A stretch of DNA of 7,742 nucleotides, taken from assembly GCA_035906575.1 (NCBI GenBank), contig JAMIEW010000044.1, positions 1-7,742 of the forward strand. Direction: 5' to 3'. Under the pieces are notes generated by a model. The model searched no databases. It saw only the letters and a program-made list of their open reading frames with translations, and had not been told where the DNA came from. Below are positions 1-5,748 of this stretch, one piece after another. This DNA comes from HK-STAS-PATE-2 sp035906575 (lineage in GTDB: Bacteria > Patescibacteriota > Patescibacteriia > 2-12-FULL-60-25). A program made the translations under genes and the position numbers. The number at the start of each line of letters is the position of its first letter. Position 1 is the stretch's first letter.

Positions 1-1
1 A

Positions 2-370
2 AAAAACAATATGAAAAACAACAAAAACACTTTAATAGAGCAGGACTATGAATAATTGGCCTCTAAAACTTAAATGTTCAGCGGAAGTGACATTTCTATT
101 CTTGTTAGGGATGCAATTTATGAGCCAGTCCGAAGGCTACAAAGCGCCACTGAGTTTAAATAGGTCGATGGAAAGTTTCTTCCATGTAAAATTGGAGAGA
201 AAGGTACAGTTAAAGGAACTTGGATCGATTTACCGAACGATGAAATCGACATTGAGGAGATTTCAAGGTCAGATTTTGATTATGCTTTGACCAGAACGAA
301 ACCATCAGTCGATAAGAACCAATTGAAACAATATGAAGATTTCACAAACAGTTTCGGGCAAGAAGGATGA
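2..370 (+). CDS. VPS4: Vps4-type AAA ATPase, C-terminal fragment, ciliate nuclear code
   Basis: Vps4 is the cytosolic AAA ATPase that disassembles ESCRT-III filaments in endosomal sorting and membrane scission. The frame from position 2 is open only if TAA and TAG mean glutamine; three such codons occur (53-55, 71-73, 161-163) and the first TGA (368-370) ends the gene. Translated this way it shows, in order, the AAA small-domain motif FSGSDISILVRDAIYEPVRR, the segment QSATEFK, the beta-domain motif GTWIDLP, a C-terminal helix region (TRTKPSV) and the end FGQEG, which is the usual end of Vps4 in animals and fungi. The 5' part (MIT domain, Walker A and B) lies outside the window. TGA as stop with TAA/TAG as Gln fits code 6, used by many ciliates; some diplomonads, oxymonads and ulvophyte algae also use it. 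The family call is strong; the ciliate call is inference. Confidence 0.88.
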
Positions 371-478
371 TAAAAATAAAAAATATATAGAAAACGTCAA
401 AGGTGATTATCTCAGATTTTTTATACTATACAGCTTTTGAAACAGCTAATGATTTGATTTCCAGCTTATTAAAAGCAA
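371..478. other. Short intergenic region between two convergent eukaryotic genes
   Basis: These 108 bases separate the TGA of the Vps4 fragment from the TGA of the minus-strand FHA gene. The stretch is very AT-rich and has AATAAA at 375-380, just after the Vps4 stop, which could be a polyadenylation signal, though such a motif is expected by chance here. I see no ORF, RNA gene or telomeric repeat. Convergent genes with so short a gap fit a compact ciliate macronuclear genome. Confidence 0.5.
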
Positions 479-1651
479 TCAGTTATCTTCGAAGTCTTTC
501 TCCAAAGGTCTATACCCTAGGTTTTAAACTTTGAGTTCGACATTTTAATCTCCGAACCGTACCACATAATGATTGCGAACAAGTAAAAACATGAGTCCTT
601 TTTATATTTTTTACATAATATTTCCCTCAACTTGTTAAAAGTAGACTTATTTTTAAATTATTGTGAATCGGCAATGATAGTTCTTGATCTGAGAGTCTTC
701 AAGCTCAACATCCCGTTTTTATTTGTTGTTTATTCGTTTTGTAATTTGGCTTTGCTTAGGTTAATGCCTTTTGTTACCCAAAGTTACGCATGATTTGCCC
801 GTAAATGATAAAGAGTACTACTATGTCACCAATATGGAAATAGTTAGATCGAACTTCTCGCGTGACTTATTCAATTTCAGCTTATCGACTCTTATCGTGG
901 TTTCTCCGATGCAATAATGATCGTCCTAGGTCACCCTAATGGGCTTTTCAGGATCAATCTCTACAAAGGTGCCAAACCTGCTGCCTAAATCTCTCAAAAA
1001 GAATTTTCTCATCTTTTTGCCGCCCTAGCCTTACTAATCCTGTACTATAATTTCCCCATGACTTCTACTGACCCCGTCTTTTCTTAACACAATTTAATTC
1101 GCAGTACTTCTTCCAACCTTCATCGTCTTTGAAATTTATATGATTTAATTGTTAACAAAAGCAATTAACGTGGGATGCTCTGGTATCAGCAAGTGAGATG
1201 TGATAAACTTAACCTGATTTTAGTAGGAAATTGCTCCTTGGGCCAACAGTTAATTCTTTTACATCAAATCAGATGGGTAACTGTTATTTCTGGTTATAAT
1301 CCGGTTCGGAAAACGCTAAGAATCAAAATACTACGAACTCTCAGGAATATGTTGACAAGTCTAAACATCGTCGCTGTTTTATGCGTTATTTTACACCAAA
1401 CTCTTTAGCACTAAAACATTCTTGAATTCTTTTCTGTTTTGATTACTTGTAAAAAAGGGTTTTTATTTAATTGACTATGCATGTTTAAGTACATTTTCGG
1501 AGTTTATTTTCTTTATTGCTTTCTTATCTGACTGCTTGCATGATTTGTATTTCGATGGCTTATAGTTTTCAGTTGGATTGTCTTCAACTTCATAACTTAA
1601 CAACTCATTTTTCTTATCCTTTCTTAAAGAAGTTTCTCTGATCTCAACTTA
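479..1651 (-). CDS. FHA-domain protein, partial, ciliate nuclear code
   Basis: FHA domains bind phosphothreonine peptides. With TAA/TAG read as Gln the minus strand is open from the junction near 1651 to TGA at 479-481, about 390 residues with 29 in-frame TAA/TAG codons. Numbering from 1660 downward, residues 1-100 are Lys- and Glu-rich low-complexity sequence. A first FHA domain lies at about 165-260: the strand motif KVGRS, then GVSRSHGEI (the core SR-x-H signature), then RDLGSRFGTF and IGETTIRV, all in canonical order. A second, more diverged FHA-like domain lies at about 283-378, with DVELEDSQIKNYHC and a final strand RFGDQNVELKV; it lacks the usual GR pair (GNKR instead). The N-terminus is missing because bacterial DNA begins there. 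The substrate and pathway are unknown. The domain call is strong; the exact upstream limit is not resolved. Confidence 0.82.
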
Positions 1652-1670
1652 CTCAATGTACCACTTCTCT
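1575..1670. other. Junction zone between eukaryotic and bacterial DNA
   Basis: Below about 1575 the minus-strand reading frame still looks like ciliate coding sequence, rich in Lys, Glu and Asn. From 1671 onward the plus strand encodes a bacterial signal peptide and base composition rises clearly in G+C. The break lies between, inside the eukaryotic gene and immediately before the bacterial start codon. No insertion sequence, telomere-like C4A4/G4T4 repeat, tRNA or integrase gene is seen at the join. The bacterial gene has no convincing promoter in this zone, which supports a break very close to its start. Confidence 0.7.
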
Positions 1671-2459
1671 ATGAAGCTCATGCTTTCTCGCGCAGCCGCG
1701 ACCCTTGCAACGGTCTCTATGCTCGCAGCACCTCTTGCTGCCGGCGCTGCAACCACTGGCAACTTTAACGCCGGTGAACTCATTAAAGGTTCTGGTTCGG
1801 CGGTGTACTACTTTGCTTCAAACGGCAAACGCTACGTTTTCCCTAACGACAAAACGTACTTCACTTGGTACAAAGATTTCGCAACCGTCCGCAGCATCTC
1901 TGATGGCGCACTCTCGTCCATCCCACTTGGCGGCAACGTGACCTACCGTCCTGGTTACAAGATGGTAAAGATTACGACGGATCCTCGCACCTACGTCGTT
2001 GACCAAGGTGGCATCCTTCGCCAGATCGGTTCTGAAGAGCTCGCAAAGACGCTCTACGGCCTTACCTGGAACAGCCAAGTAGACGATATCCCTGATGCGT
2101 TCTTCACGAACTACCGCTTGGGCACCGCTATTCAGACCGCTTCTGACTACAACCCTGGCAACGTGATGACCTTGACGACCACCATCGCTCAAGACAAGCA
2201 ATTCGATGAAACGCTTGCAACGATCACCATCAGCTCAGTAGCGAATGGCTTCGTCCCAGCATCTCTCACGATCAAAAAAGGCATGACGGTTACTTGGACC
2301 AACCGCGATACAGTTGTTCACTCGGTCGTCGGCTCAGGCTTCAACTCTGGCGACATCAAGCCAGGCGACAGCTATACGAAGCAATTCAATACCGTTGGCG
2401 CTTTTGACTACAAGGACAATATCAACCCAGCAATGCAGGGTTCGATCAACGTCCAATAA
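1671..2459 (+). CDS. Exported cupredoxin-like protein with degenerate copper site
   Basis: The 262-residue product begins with a Sec signal peptide (K2 and R7, a hydrophobic Ala-rich core, likely cleavage near residue 27 after AAGAA). I chose ATG 1671 because it opens a standard signal peptide; ATG 1656 would add five residues. Residues 30-150 form a domain seen in Patescibacteria surface proteins, with GKRYVFPNDKTYFTWY, NVTYRPGYKMVKI and DDIPDAFF. Residues 185-262 are a plastocyanin/amicyanin-like cupredoxin fold: FVPASLTIKKGMTVTWTN, then H217 in the position of the first copper ligand. In the C-terminal ligand loop, D249 replaces the usual Cys and N252 the usual His; only M255 remains. Type 1 copper binding is therefore unlikely, and a structural or adhesive role at the cell surface is possible. 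A strong terminator follows. The promoter is missing or lies across the junction. Confidence 0.85.
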   Translation: MKLMLSRAAATLATVSMLAAPLAAGAATTGNFNAGELIKGSGSAVYYFASNGKRYVFPNDKTYFTWYKDFATVRSISDGALSSIPLGGNVTYRPGYKMVKITTDPRTYVVDQGGILRQIGSEELAKTLYGLTWNSQVDDIPDAFFTNYRLGTAIQTASDYNPGNVMTLTTTIAQDKQFDETLATITISSVANGFVPASLTIKKGMTVTWTNRDTVVHSVVGSGFNSGDIKPGDSYTKQFNTVGAFDYKDNINPAMQGSINVQ

Positions 2460-2471
2460 GCTCCTGTTTGT

Positions 2472-2504
2472 AAAAACTCCCCGACGTAACGTTGGGGAGT
2501 TTTT
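2472..2504 (+). terminator. Rho-independent terminator after the cupredoxin-like gene
   Basis: A perfect 11-bp inverted repeat pairs AAAAACTCCCC (2472-2482) with GGGGAGTTTTT (2494-2504) around an 11-base loop. It starts 13 bases after the stop codon. The downstream T tract lies inside the stem. Confidence 0.9.
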
Positions 2505-2505
2505 A

Positions 2506-2514
2506 TGTTACACT
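2506..2514 (+). promoter_or_regulatory. Extended -10 promoter, leaderless start of the transketolase pair
   Basis: TGTTACACT matches the extended -10 form TGnTAnnnT, two bases past the preceding terminator. The hexamer ends six bases before ATG 2521, so transcription would start at or next to the A of the start codon. No -35 match is seen, as is common for extended -10 promoters. Confidence 0.6.
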
Positions 2515-2520
2515 GCTGTC

Positions 2521-3384
2521 ATGTCAAAGCGCGCGCACCTTAGTATTAGAGAACTTGAAGTCTTAGCCTACGAATTGCGCCAAGACGTTATTCAAGCCCT
2601 CGTCGAAGCCAAGAGCGGTCATTCGGCTGGGCCATTGGGGACGGCAGAGATTTTTGCTTCGCTGTATTTTTCGGCGATGAATATCGATCCAAAAAAACCA
2701 ACCATGCCTGAGCGTGATCGGTTTGTTTTATCGAATGCGCATATTTGCCCGATTCTCTATGCCACGCTCGCCCGTCGCGGATTTTGTGACCGCCGTGACT
2801 TTTTAAAAAACTTGCGCAAGATCGGACACCCATTTCAAGGGCATTCAAACAATCACTGGGGTATTGGGATTGAAACCTGCGGTGGCCCATTAGGCCAAGG
2901 TGTTTCACAGGCTGTTGGCATGGCGCTTTATGCCAGACAAACCAAACAGAGCTGGCGCACCTATCTCATGACCGGTGACGGCGAACTCGACGAAGGCCAA
3001 TGCTGGGAGGGTTTTATGTTGGCCTCCAAAGAACGATTGAATAATCTCACCTTGATCGTCGATCGCAACAATATCCAAATCGACGGATTCACCGAAAAGA
3101 TCATGCCCCTTGAGCCCCTCGCCGATAAATTTAAAGCCTTTGGCTGGCATGTGATCTCGGTTGACGGGCACAATGTACGCGCAATTTTGGATGCATTAAA
3201 AAAAGCTGAGACCATTTATGAAAAGCCAACCGCGATCATCGCACATACCGTCCCAGGCAAAGGTGTGCATTTTATGGAGCGTGATTATGTTTGGCATGGC
3301 AAACCACCGAATCCTGAAGAAGCAAAAATCGCGCTAAAAGAATTGCGCACACTGCAGGGTCGCATCACCTCTGAACATGAATAA
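2521..3384 (+). CDS. Transketolase, N-terminal (ThDP-binding) subunit
   Basis: This 287-residue protein matches the first half of transketolase, the cytosolic ThDP/Mg enzyme that moves two-carbon units between sugar phosphates in the non-oxidative pentose phosphate pathway. Visible features are SGHSAGPLG (H34, matching the conserved SGHPG His), GHSNN followed by GGPLGQGVSQAVGMA, the ThDP motif beginning GDGELDEG at 152 with its paired NN at 183-184, and VPGKG followed by WHGKPPN, where the late active-site His lies. The reading frame is open further upstream to 2314, but ATG 2521 is preferred: it begins right after an extended -10, and the upstream part only overlaps the cupredoxin gene. The enzyme is split here; its C-terminal half is the next gene, overlapping by 8 bases, so the two are translationally coupled. 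Two-gene transketolases are known in archaea and many bacteria. There is no sign of decay. Confidence 0.94.
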   Translation: MSKRAHLSIRELEVLAYELRQDVIQALVEAKSGHSAGPLGTAEIFASLYFSAMNIDPKKPTMPERDRFVLSNAHICPILYATLARRGFCDRRDFLKNLRKIGHPFQGHSNNHWGIGIETCGGPLGQGVSQAVGMALYARQTKQSWRTYLMTGDGELDEGQCWEGFMLASKERLNNLTLIVDRNNIQIDGFTEKIMPLEPLADKFKAFGWHVISVDGHNVRAILDALKKAETIYEKPTAIIAHTVPGKGVHFMERDYVWHGKPPNPEEAKIALKELRTLQGRITSEHE

Positions 3385-4363
3385 TATGGCCTCACTTTTT
3401 TTGAATCCCAAGCTCTACGATAAAGATATCGAGCAAATCCCAACCCGCAATGGCTATGGGGACGCTTTGGTTGAACTTGGCAAAACGCGTAAAGACGTTT
3501 TTGTGTTAACAGGCGATCTCGCCGAATCAACGCGTGCAAACCTTTTTCAAAAAGCCTATCCGGATCGCTTTGTTGAATGCGGAGTCGCCGAGCAAAATAT
3601 GATGGGCATCGCTGCCGGTATGGCGCTTTCAGGTGCGACACCTTTTGTGAGCTCTTATGCCGTCTTTGTCCCTGGTCGCTGTTGGGACCAATTGCGCGTC
3701 TCGGTCGCCTATTCAAACGCTAATGTAAAGGTCGCAGGTGCCCACTCAGGCATCTCAGTAGGGCCAGACGGTGCAACACACCAAGCCCTCGAAGATATCG
3801 CCATCACGCGTGTCCTGCCGGGGATGACCGTTGTGGTACCTTGCGATTATGAAGAAACACGCAAAGCCACCATCGCCCTCGCCAATATGAAGGGCCCCGC
3901 CTACTTTAGATTTGCTCGTGAAAAGACCGCCGTCATCACAACGACAAAGACTCCGTTTGTCATTGGTAAAGCGAATGTTCTCACCACAGGCAAAGACGTG
4001 ACCATTGTCGCTTGTGGCCCCCTCGTTTATGAGGCGCTCATGGCGGCCAAGCAACTTGAAGCAAAAGGTATCTCATGCGAAGTCATTAACTCGCATACGA
4101 TCAAGCCATTAGATATCGCAACCATCACCAAGAGCGTCAAAAAAACGGGTTGCTGTGTAACGGTCGAAGAGCATCAGATTACTGGTGGACTCTTTGGTGC
4201 GGTCGCTGAAGGCTTGGCCCGGACCTTTCCCATCCCTATCGAAGCCGTGGGGATGCCTGATTCATTCGGTGAATCTGGAGAACCGTCTGAACTCCTCAAG
4301 AAATATGGCATGACGGATAAAGCCATTGTGAAGGCCGCTCTCAAATCTCTTAAGCGAAAATGA
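3377..4363 (+). CDS. Transketolase, C-terminal (pyrimidine-binding) subunit
   Basis: The 328-residue product is the second half of transketolase and must pair with the upstream subunit to form the active site between chains. It carries the pyrimidine-binding domain (about 18-180) and the transketolase C-terminal domain (about 195-320). E72 in CGVAEQNM is the Glu that activates the ThDP aminopyrimidine ring; D47 lies in LTGDLAE. H123, D131 and H135 in AHSGISVGPDGATHQ match conserved substrate-binding residues. VEEHQITGG (about 260-270) is typical of the C-terminal domain. The pattern also resembles 1-deoxyxylulose-5-phosphate synthase, but that enzyme is a single long chain, and the N-terminal partner here is transketolase-like. 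The start at 3377 gives ATGAATAA, overlapping the previous stop; ATG 3386 is an in-frame alternative. The TGA stop lies inside the terminator stem. Confidence 0.94.
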   Translation: MNNMASLFLNPKLYDKDIEQIPTRNGYGDALVELGKTRKDVFVLTGDLAESTRANLFQKAYPDRFVECGVAEQNMMGIAAGMALSGATPFVSSYAVFVPGRCWDQLRVSVAYSNANVKVAGAHSGISVGPDGATHQALEDIAITRVLPGMTVVVPCDYEETRKATIALANMKGPAYFRFAREKTAVITTTKTPFVIGKANVLTTGKDVTIVACGPLVYEALMAAKQLEAKGISCEVINSHTIKPLDIATITKSVKKTGCCVTVEEHQITGGLFGAVAEGLARTFPIPIEAVGMPDSFGESGEPSELLKKYGMTDKAIVKAALKSLKRK

Positions 4364-4390
4364 CCATCTTTGGTCATTTTTTGACCAAAG
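4357..4390 (+). terminator. Terminator with a competing alternative hairpin
   Basis: AAAATGACCA (4357-4366) pairs with TGGTCATTTT (4371-4380) around a 4-base loop, and T tracts follow. The transketolase TGA stop (4361-4363) is inside the stem. A second hairpin can use the same middle arm: CTTTGGTCA (4368-4376) with TGACCAAAG (4382-4390) around five T residues. The two structures exclude each other. The last arm also overlaps the -35 of the next promoter. Confidence 0.8.
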
Positions 4391-4410
4391 TCTCTTTTTG
4401 GTGTTATGAT
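4381..4410 (+). promoter_or_regulatory. Promoter of the first Nudix gene
   Basis: A -35 TTGACC (4381-4386) and a -10 TATGAT (4405-4410) are separated by 18 bases, with the extended TG at 4402-4403. The predicted start is near 4417, giving an AT-rich leader of about 30 bases before ATG 4448. This is one of two promoters here with a recognisable -35. Confidence 0.7.
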
Positions 4411-4447
4411 CTTGGCCGTAAACAATAATATTTTATATATAGAACGT

Positions 4448-5065
4448 ATGTCAGAACAGTTTGAAATCGTATCAGAAAGCAGCTTTCACCCAACGGGTCA
4501 GATCCTCTCGCGTAAAGATGCTATTGAACAAAAAGCTTGGTGCCGCTCGACGAATGTCTTTGTGATGAATAGCAAAGGCGAGATTCTTTGCCACCAGCGT
4601 TCGCTTAATAAAGAGCGTATGCCAGGCGTTTGGTCCACCCATCTTGGCGGTCACGTCTCTTGCGGCGAAGGCTTTGATCTCAATGCCCTCAAAGAACTTG
4701 AAGAAGAAGCTGGTATCACCGTTGAAGCAGCTCAATTAATCCCATGGCGCACGACCCGTCATGACGAAGCCCGTCTTTGGATGCGTGACTACGTCGTACT
4801 CGTCGACTCCCCGCTTTCAGCATTTACCCCACAACCTGGTGAAGTTGAGCAGTTTCAATGGCTCTCGATTGCCGAGATCTTGAAAAATGAAGAACTTCAA
4901 CCAGAGCTCTGGTGCGCTGGTACGCACGATATCTCTTCAGAATATGAAGCAATGCGCGCCGCTCTCGTCGTCGCTCATAACCTTGGCGCCTCTTTCATCC
5001 CTGATGAAATGCATGCTTGGTCACCAAGCTTCTACGTGATCCCACAAGCTGTTTCTGCGGCATAA
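4448..5065 (+). CDS. Nudix hydrolase, IPP isomerase-like/YfcD-like subgroup
   Basis: Nudix enzymes hydrolyse nucleoside diphosphate-linked compounds using Mg bound by the Nudix box. This 205-residue cytosolic protein has a box at residues 68-90 that fits GX5EX7(R/K)EUXEEXGU, with K82 in place of the usual Arg and the metal-binding Glu residues E83, E86 and E87 in place. Upstream, RSTNVFVMNSKGEIL and PGVWSTHLGGHV resemble the YfcD/Idi-like branch. It is probably not an isopentenyl diphosphate isomerase: the catalytic Cys of Idi (in a CGHP motif) is Gly here, in LGGHV. About 60 residues follow the Nudix fold, with no motif I recognise. ATG 4448 is chosen over ATG 4406 because the latter lies within the -10 hexamer. 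Stops TAA TAA are in tandem. The substrate is unknown. Confidence 0.88.
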   Translation: MSEQFEIVSESSFHPTGQILSRKDAIEQKAWCRSTNVFVMNSKGEILCHQRSLNKERMPGVWSTHLGGHVSCGEGFDLNALKELEEEAGITVEAAQLIPWRTTRHDEARLWMRDYVVLVDSPLSAFTPQPGEVEQFQWLSIAEILKNEELQPELWCAGTHDISSEYEAMRAALVVAHNLGASFIPDEMHAWSPSFYVIPQAVSAA

Positions 5066-5066
5066 T

Positions 5067-5096
5067 AAAACACCCCGACGAATGTCGGGGTGTTTT
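5067..5096. terminator. Bidirectional terminator between two Nudix genes
   Basis: A perfect 13-bp stem, AAAACACCCCGAC (5067-5079) with GTCGGGGTGTTTT (5084-5096), closes a 4-base loop. Symmetric A and T tracts let it work on both strands. It begins just after the plus-strand stop and ends immediately before the TAG stop of the minus-strand gene (5097-5099), so it serves both. Confidence 0.93.
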
Positions 5097-5537
5097 CTAT
5101 CTGAACCAGACTTCTCTCACGCATTCATCCATATCAGCGACGAGAGGTAGTTCAAGAGCTTCTTCGGCGGTCACCCAGACGTGATTTTGATGTTCGTTTT
5201 GGTCCAAGACGAGTTCGGGCTCAGCGTCCACCCTAATGCGATACATATGATATTCAAATTGCTTGCCTTTGTCGTCGATCGTTACATAGCCAGCCCCAAG
5301 CTCTTCAAGATCGGCGAGCTCAAAACAAAGACCGGTTTCTTCACGCACTTCGCGCAAAGCAGCCTCGGCCGGCGTCTCGCCGTCGTCGATACCTCCCCCA
5401 GGTGCACCCCAATGGGAGGCGAAGCTTCGATCGTGCTCGGCACGCTGTAAGAGCAAAAAACGCCCTTCAAACGCCAAAAAGCAGCCCGCTACGCGAAAGG
5501 ATGGTTCAAAGCCCTCAGGCCTCGTAAAAACGACCAT
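5097..5537 (-). CDS. Nudix hydrolase (MutT-like), 146 aa
   Basis: This short single-domain Nudix protein has a textbook box at residues 48-70: G48, E54, then REVREETG from R62, matching GX5EX7REUXEEXGU with no deviations. Upstream are GCFLAFEGRFLLLQR and HWGAPGGG, the typical first strands of MutT-like enzymes, which often clean up damaged or excess nucleotides. Later, DQNEHQNHVWVTAEEAL is a common Nudix C-terminal pattern. I place the start at ATG 5537: an extended -10 (5546-5554, minus) lies eight bases upstream, and the GTG at 5555 that would extend the frame overlaps that -10. The gene is convergent with the preceding Nudix gene and divergent from the tRNA-Asp. It is unrelated in detail to the first Nudix protein, so this is not a recent tandem duplication. 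The substrate cannot be told from sequence. Confidence 0.9.
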   Translation of the reverse strand: MVVFTRPEGFEPSFRVAGCFLAFEGRFLLLQRAEHDRSFASHWGAPGGGIDDGETPAEAALREVREETGLCFELADLEELGAGYVTIDDKGKQFEYHMYRIRVDAEPELVLDQNEHQNHVWVTAEEALELPLVADMDECVREVWFR

Positions 5538-5545
5538 AGGAGGCC

Positions 5546-5554
5546 AGAATAACA
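5546..5554 (-). promoter_or_regulatory. Extended -10 promoter of the minus-strand Nudix gene
   Basis: On the minus strand TGTTATTCT fits TGnTAnnnT and ends eight bases before ATG 5537. This implies a leaderless or nearly leaderless mRNA. No clear -35 is seen. Confidence 0.6.
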
Positions 5555-5568
5555 CGCTCTTAAGCCTC

Positions 5569-5597
5569 TTGCATACCGGGGCTATACCTGCTATTAT
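5569..5597 (+). promoter_or_regulatory. Promoter of tRNA-Asp
   Basis: A -35 TTGCAT (5569-5574), a 17-base spacer and a -10 TATTAT (5592-5597) with extended TGC (5589-5591) form the best promoter in the window. The predicted start is near 5604, about ten bases before the mature tRNA. It is back to back with the promoter of the minus-strand Nudix gene. Confidence 0.8.
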
Positions 5598-5613
5598 TGC
5601 GCCACAAATCTAT

Positions 5614-5690
5614 GGGTTCGTGGTGTAGCTGGTTAACACGTCTCCCTGTCACGGAGAAGATCGAGGGTTCGAGTCCCTTCGGACCCGCCA
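5614..5690 (+). tRNA. tRNA-Asp (anticodon GUC)
   Basis: The full cloverleaf can be drawn. The acceptor stem pairs GGGTTCG (5614-5620) with CGGACCC (5680-5686), with one G-T pair. The anticodon arm has TCTCC and GGAGA around the loop CTGTCAC, giving anticodon GUC for aspartate. The T arm has GAGGG, TTCGAGT, CCCTT. The discriminator base is G, as expected for tRNA-Asp, and CCA is encoded (5688-5690). It has its own promoter and terminator and is a single-gene unit. No attachment-site duplication or integrase lies beside it. Confidence 0.97.
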
Positions 5691-5693
5691 TAG

Positions 5694-5721
5694 AAAAACA
5701 TCCCCGAAAGGGGGTGTTTTT
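5694..5721 (+). terminator. Terminator after tRNA-Asp
   Basis: AAAAACATCCCC (5694-5705) pairs with GGGGGTGTTTTT (5710-5721), 12 bp with one T-G pair, closed by a stable GAAA tetraloop. It begins four bases after the tRNA CCA end. Confidence 0.92.
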
Positions 5722-5732
5722 GTTGTTTATTA

Positions 5733-5741
5733 TGCTATGCT
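5733..5741 (+). promoter_or_regulatory. Extended -10 promoter of the Lnb-like/phosphatase unit
   Basis: TGCTATGCT fits TGnTAnnnT and ends seven bases before ATG 5749, again suggesting a leaderless mRNA. The upstream ATG at 5737 lies inside this hexamer, which argues against it as the start codon. No -35 is recognised. Confidence 0.6.
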
Positions 5742-5748
5742 ACCGCCT

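Noticed and set aside
48..290. 80-codon standard-code ORF on the plus strand
   Set aside because: It is an out-of-frame shadow of the code-6 Vps4 fragment and matches no family I recognise.
1046..1060. TATAAT followed seven bases later by ATG, like a leaderless bacterial promoter
   Set aside because: The ORF stops after nine codons and the stretch lies inside the coding FHA domain on the other strand, so it is a chance match.
1175..1408. 77-codon standard-code ORF on the plus strand
   Set aside because: It lies opposite the minus-strand FHA gene, has no recognisable motif and no start signals.
1536..1566. TTGCAT and TATAGT as a promoter for the cupredoxin-like gene
   Set aside because: The spacer is 19 bases, there is no extended TG, and the site lies in the eukaryotic coding frame.
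1..1650. Decayed bacterial pseudogenes or an empty AT-rich region
   Set aside because: Interrupting codons are only TAA and TAG, never TGA, in two long domain-bearing frames on opposite strands. This points to code reassignment, not decay.
1575..1670. Ciliate telomere addition or an insertion sequence at the junction
   Set aside because: No C4A4/G4T4 repeats, terminal inverted repeats or target duplication can be seen.
1818..2201. 127-codon ORF antisense to the cupredoxin-like gene
   Set aside because: It is a mirror of codon bias in the real gene, with no motif or start signal.
2314..2520. N-terminal extension of the transketolase N subunit
   Set aside because: It runs through the end of the cupredoxin gene and its terminator in another frame and has no transketolase similarity.
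4448..5065. Isopentenyl diphosphate isomerase (idi)
   Set aside because: The catalytic Cys position is Gly and the rest fits a general Nudix hydrolase better.
5614..5690. tRNA-Asp as an integration site for a mobile element
   Set aside because: There is no integrase, repeated tRNA 3' end or foreign block beside it.
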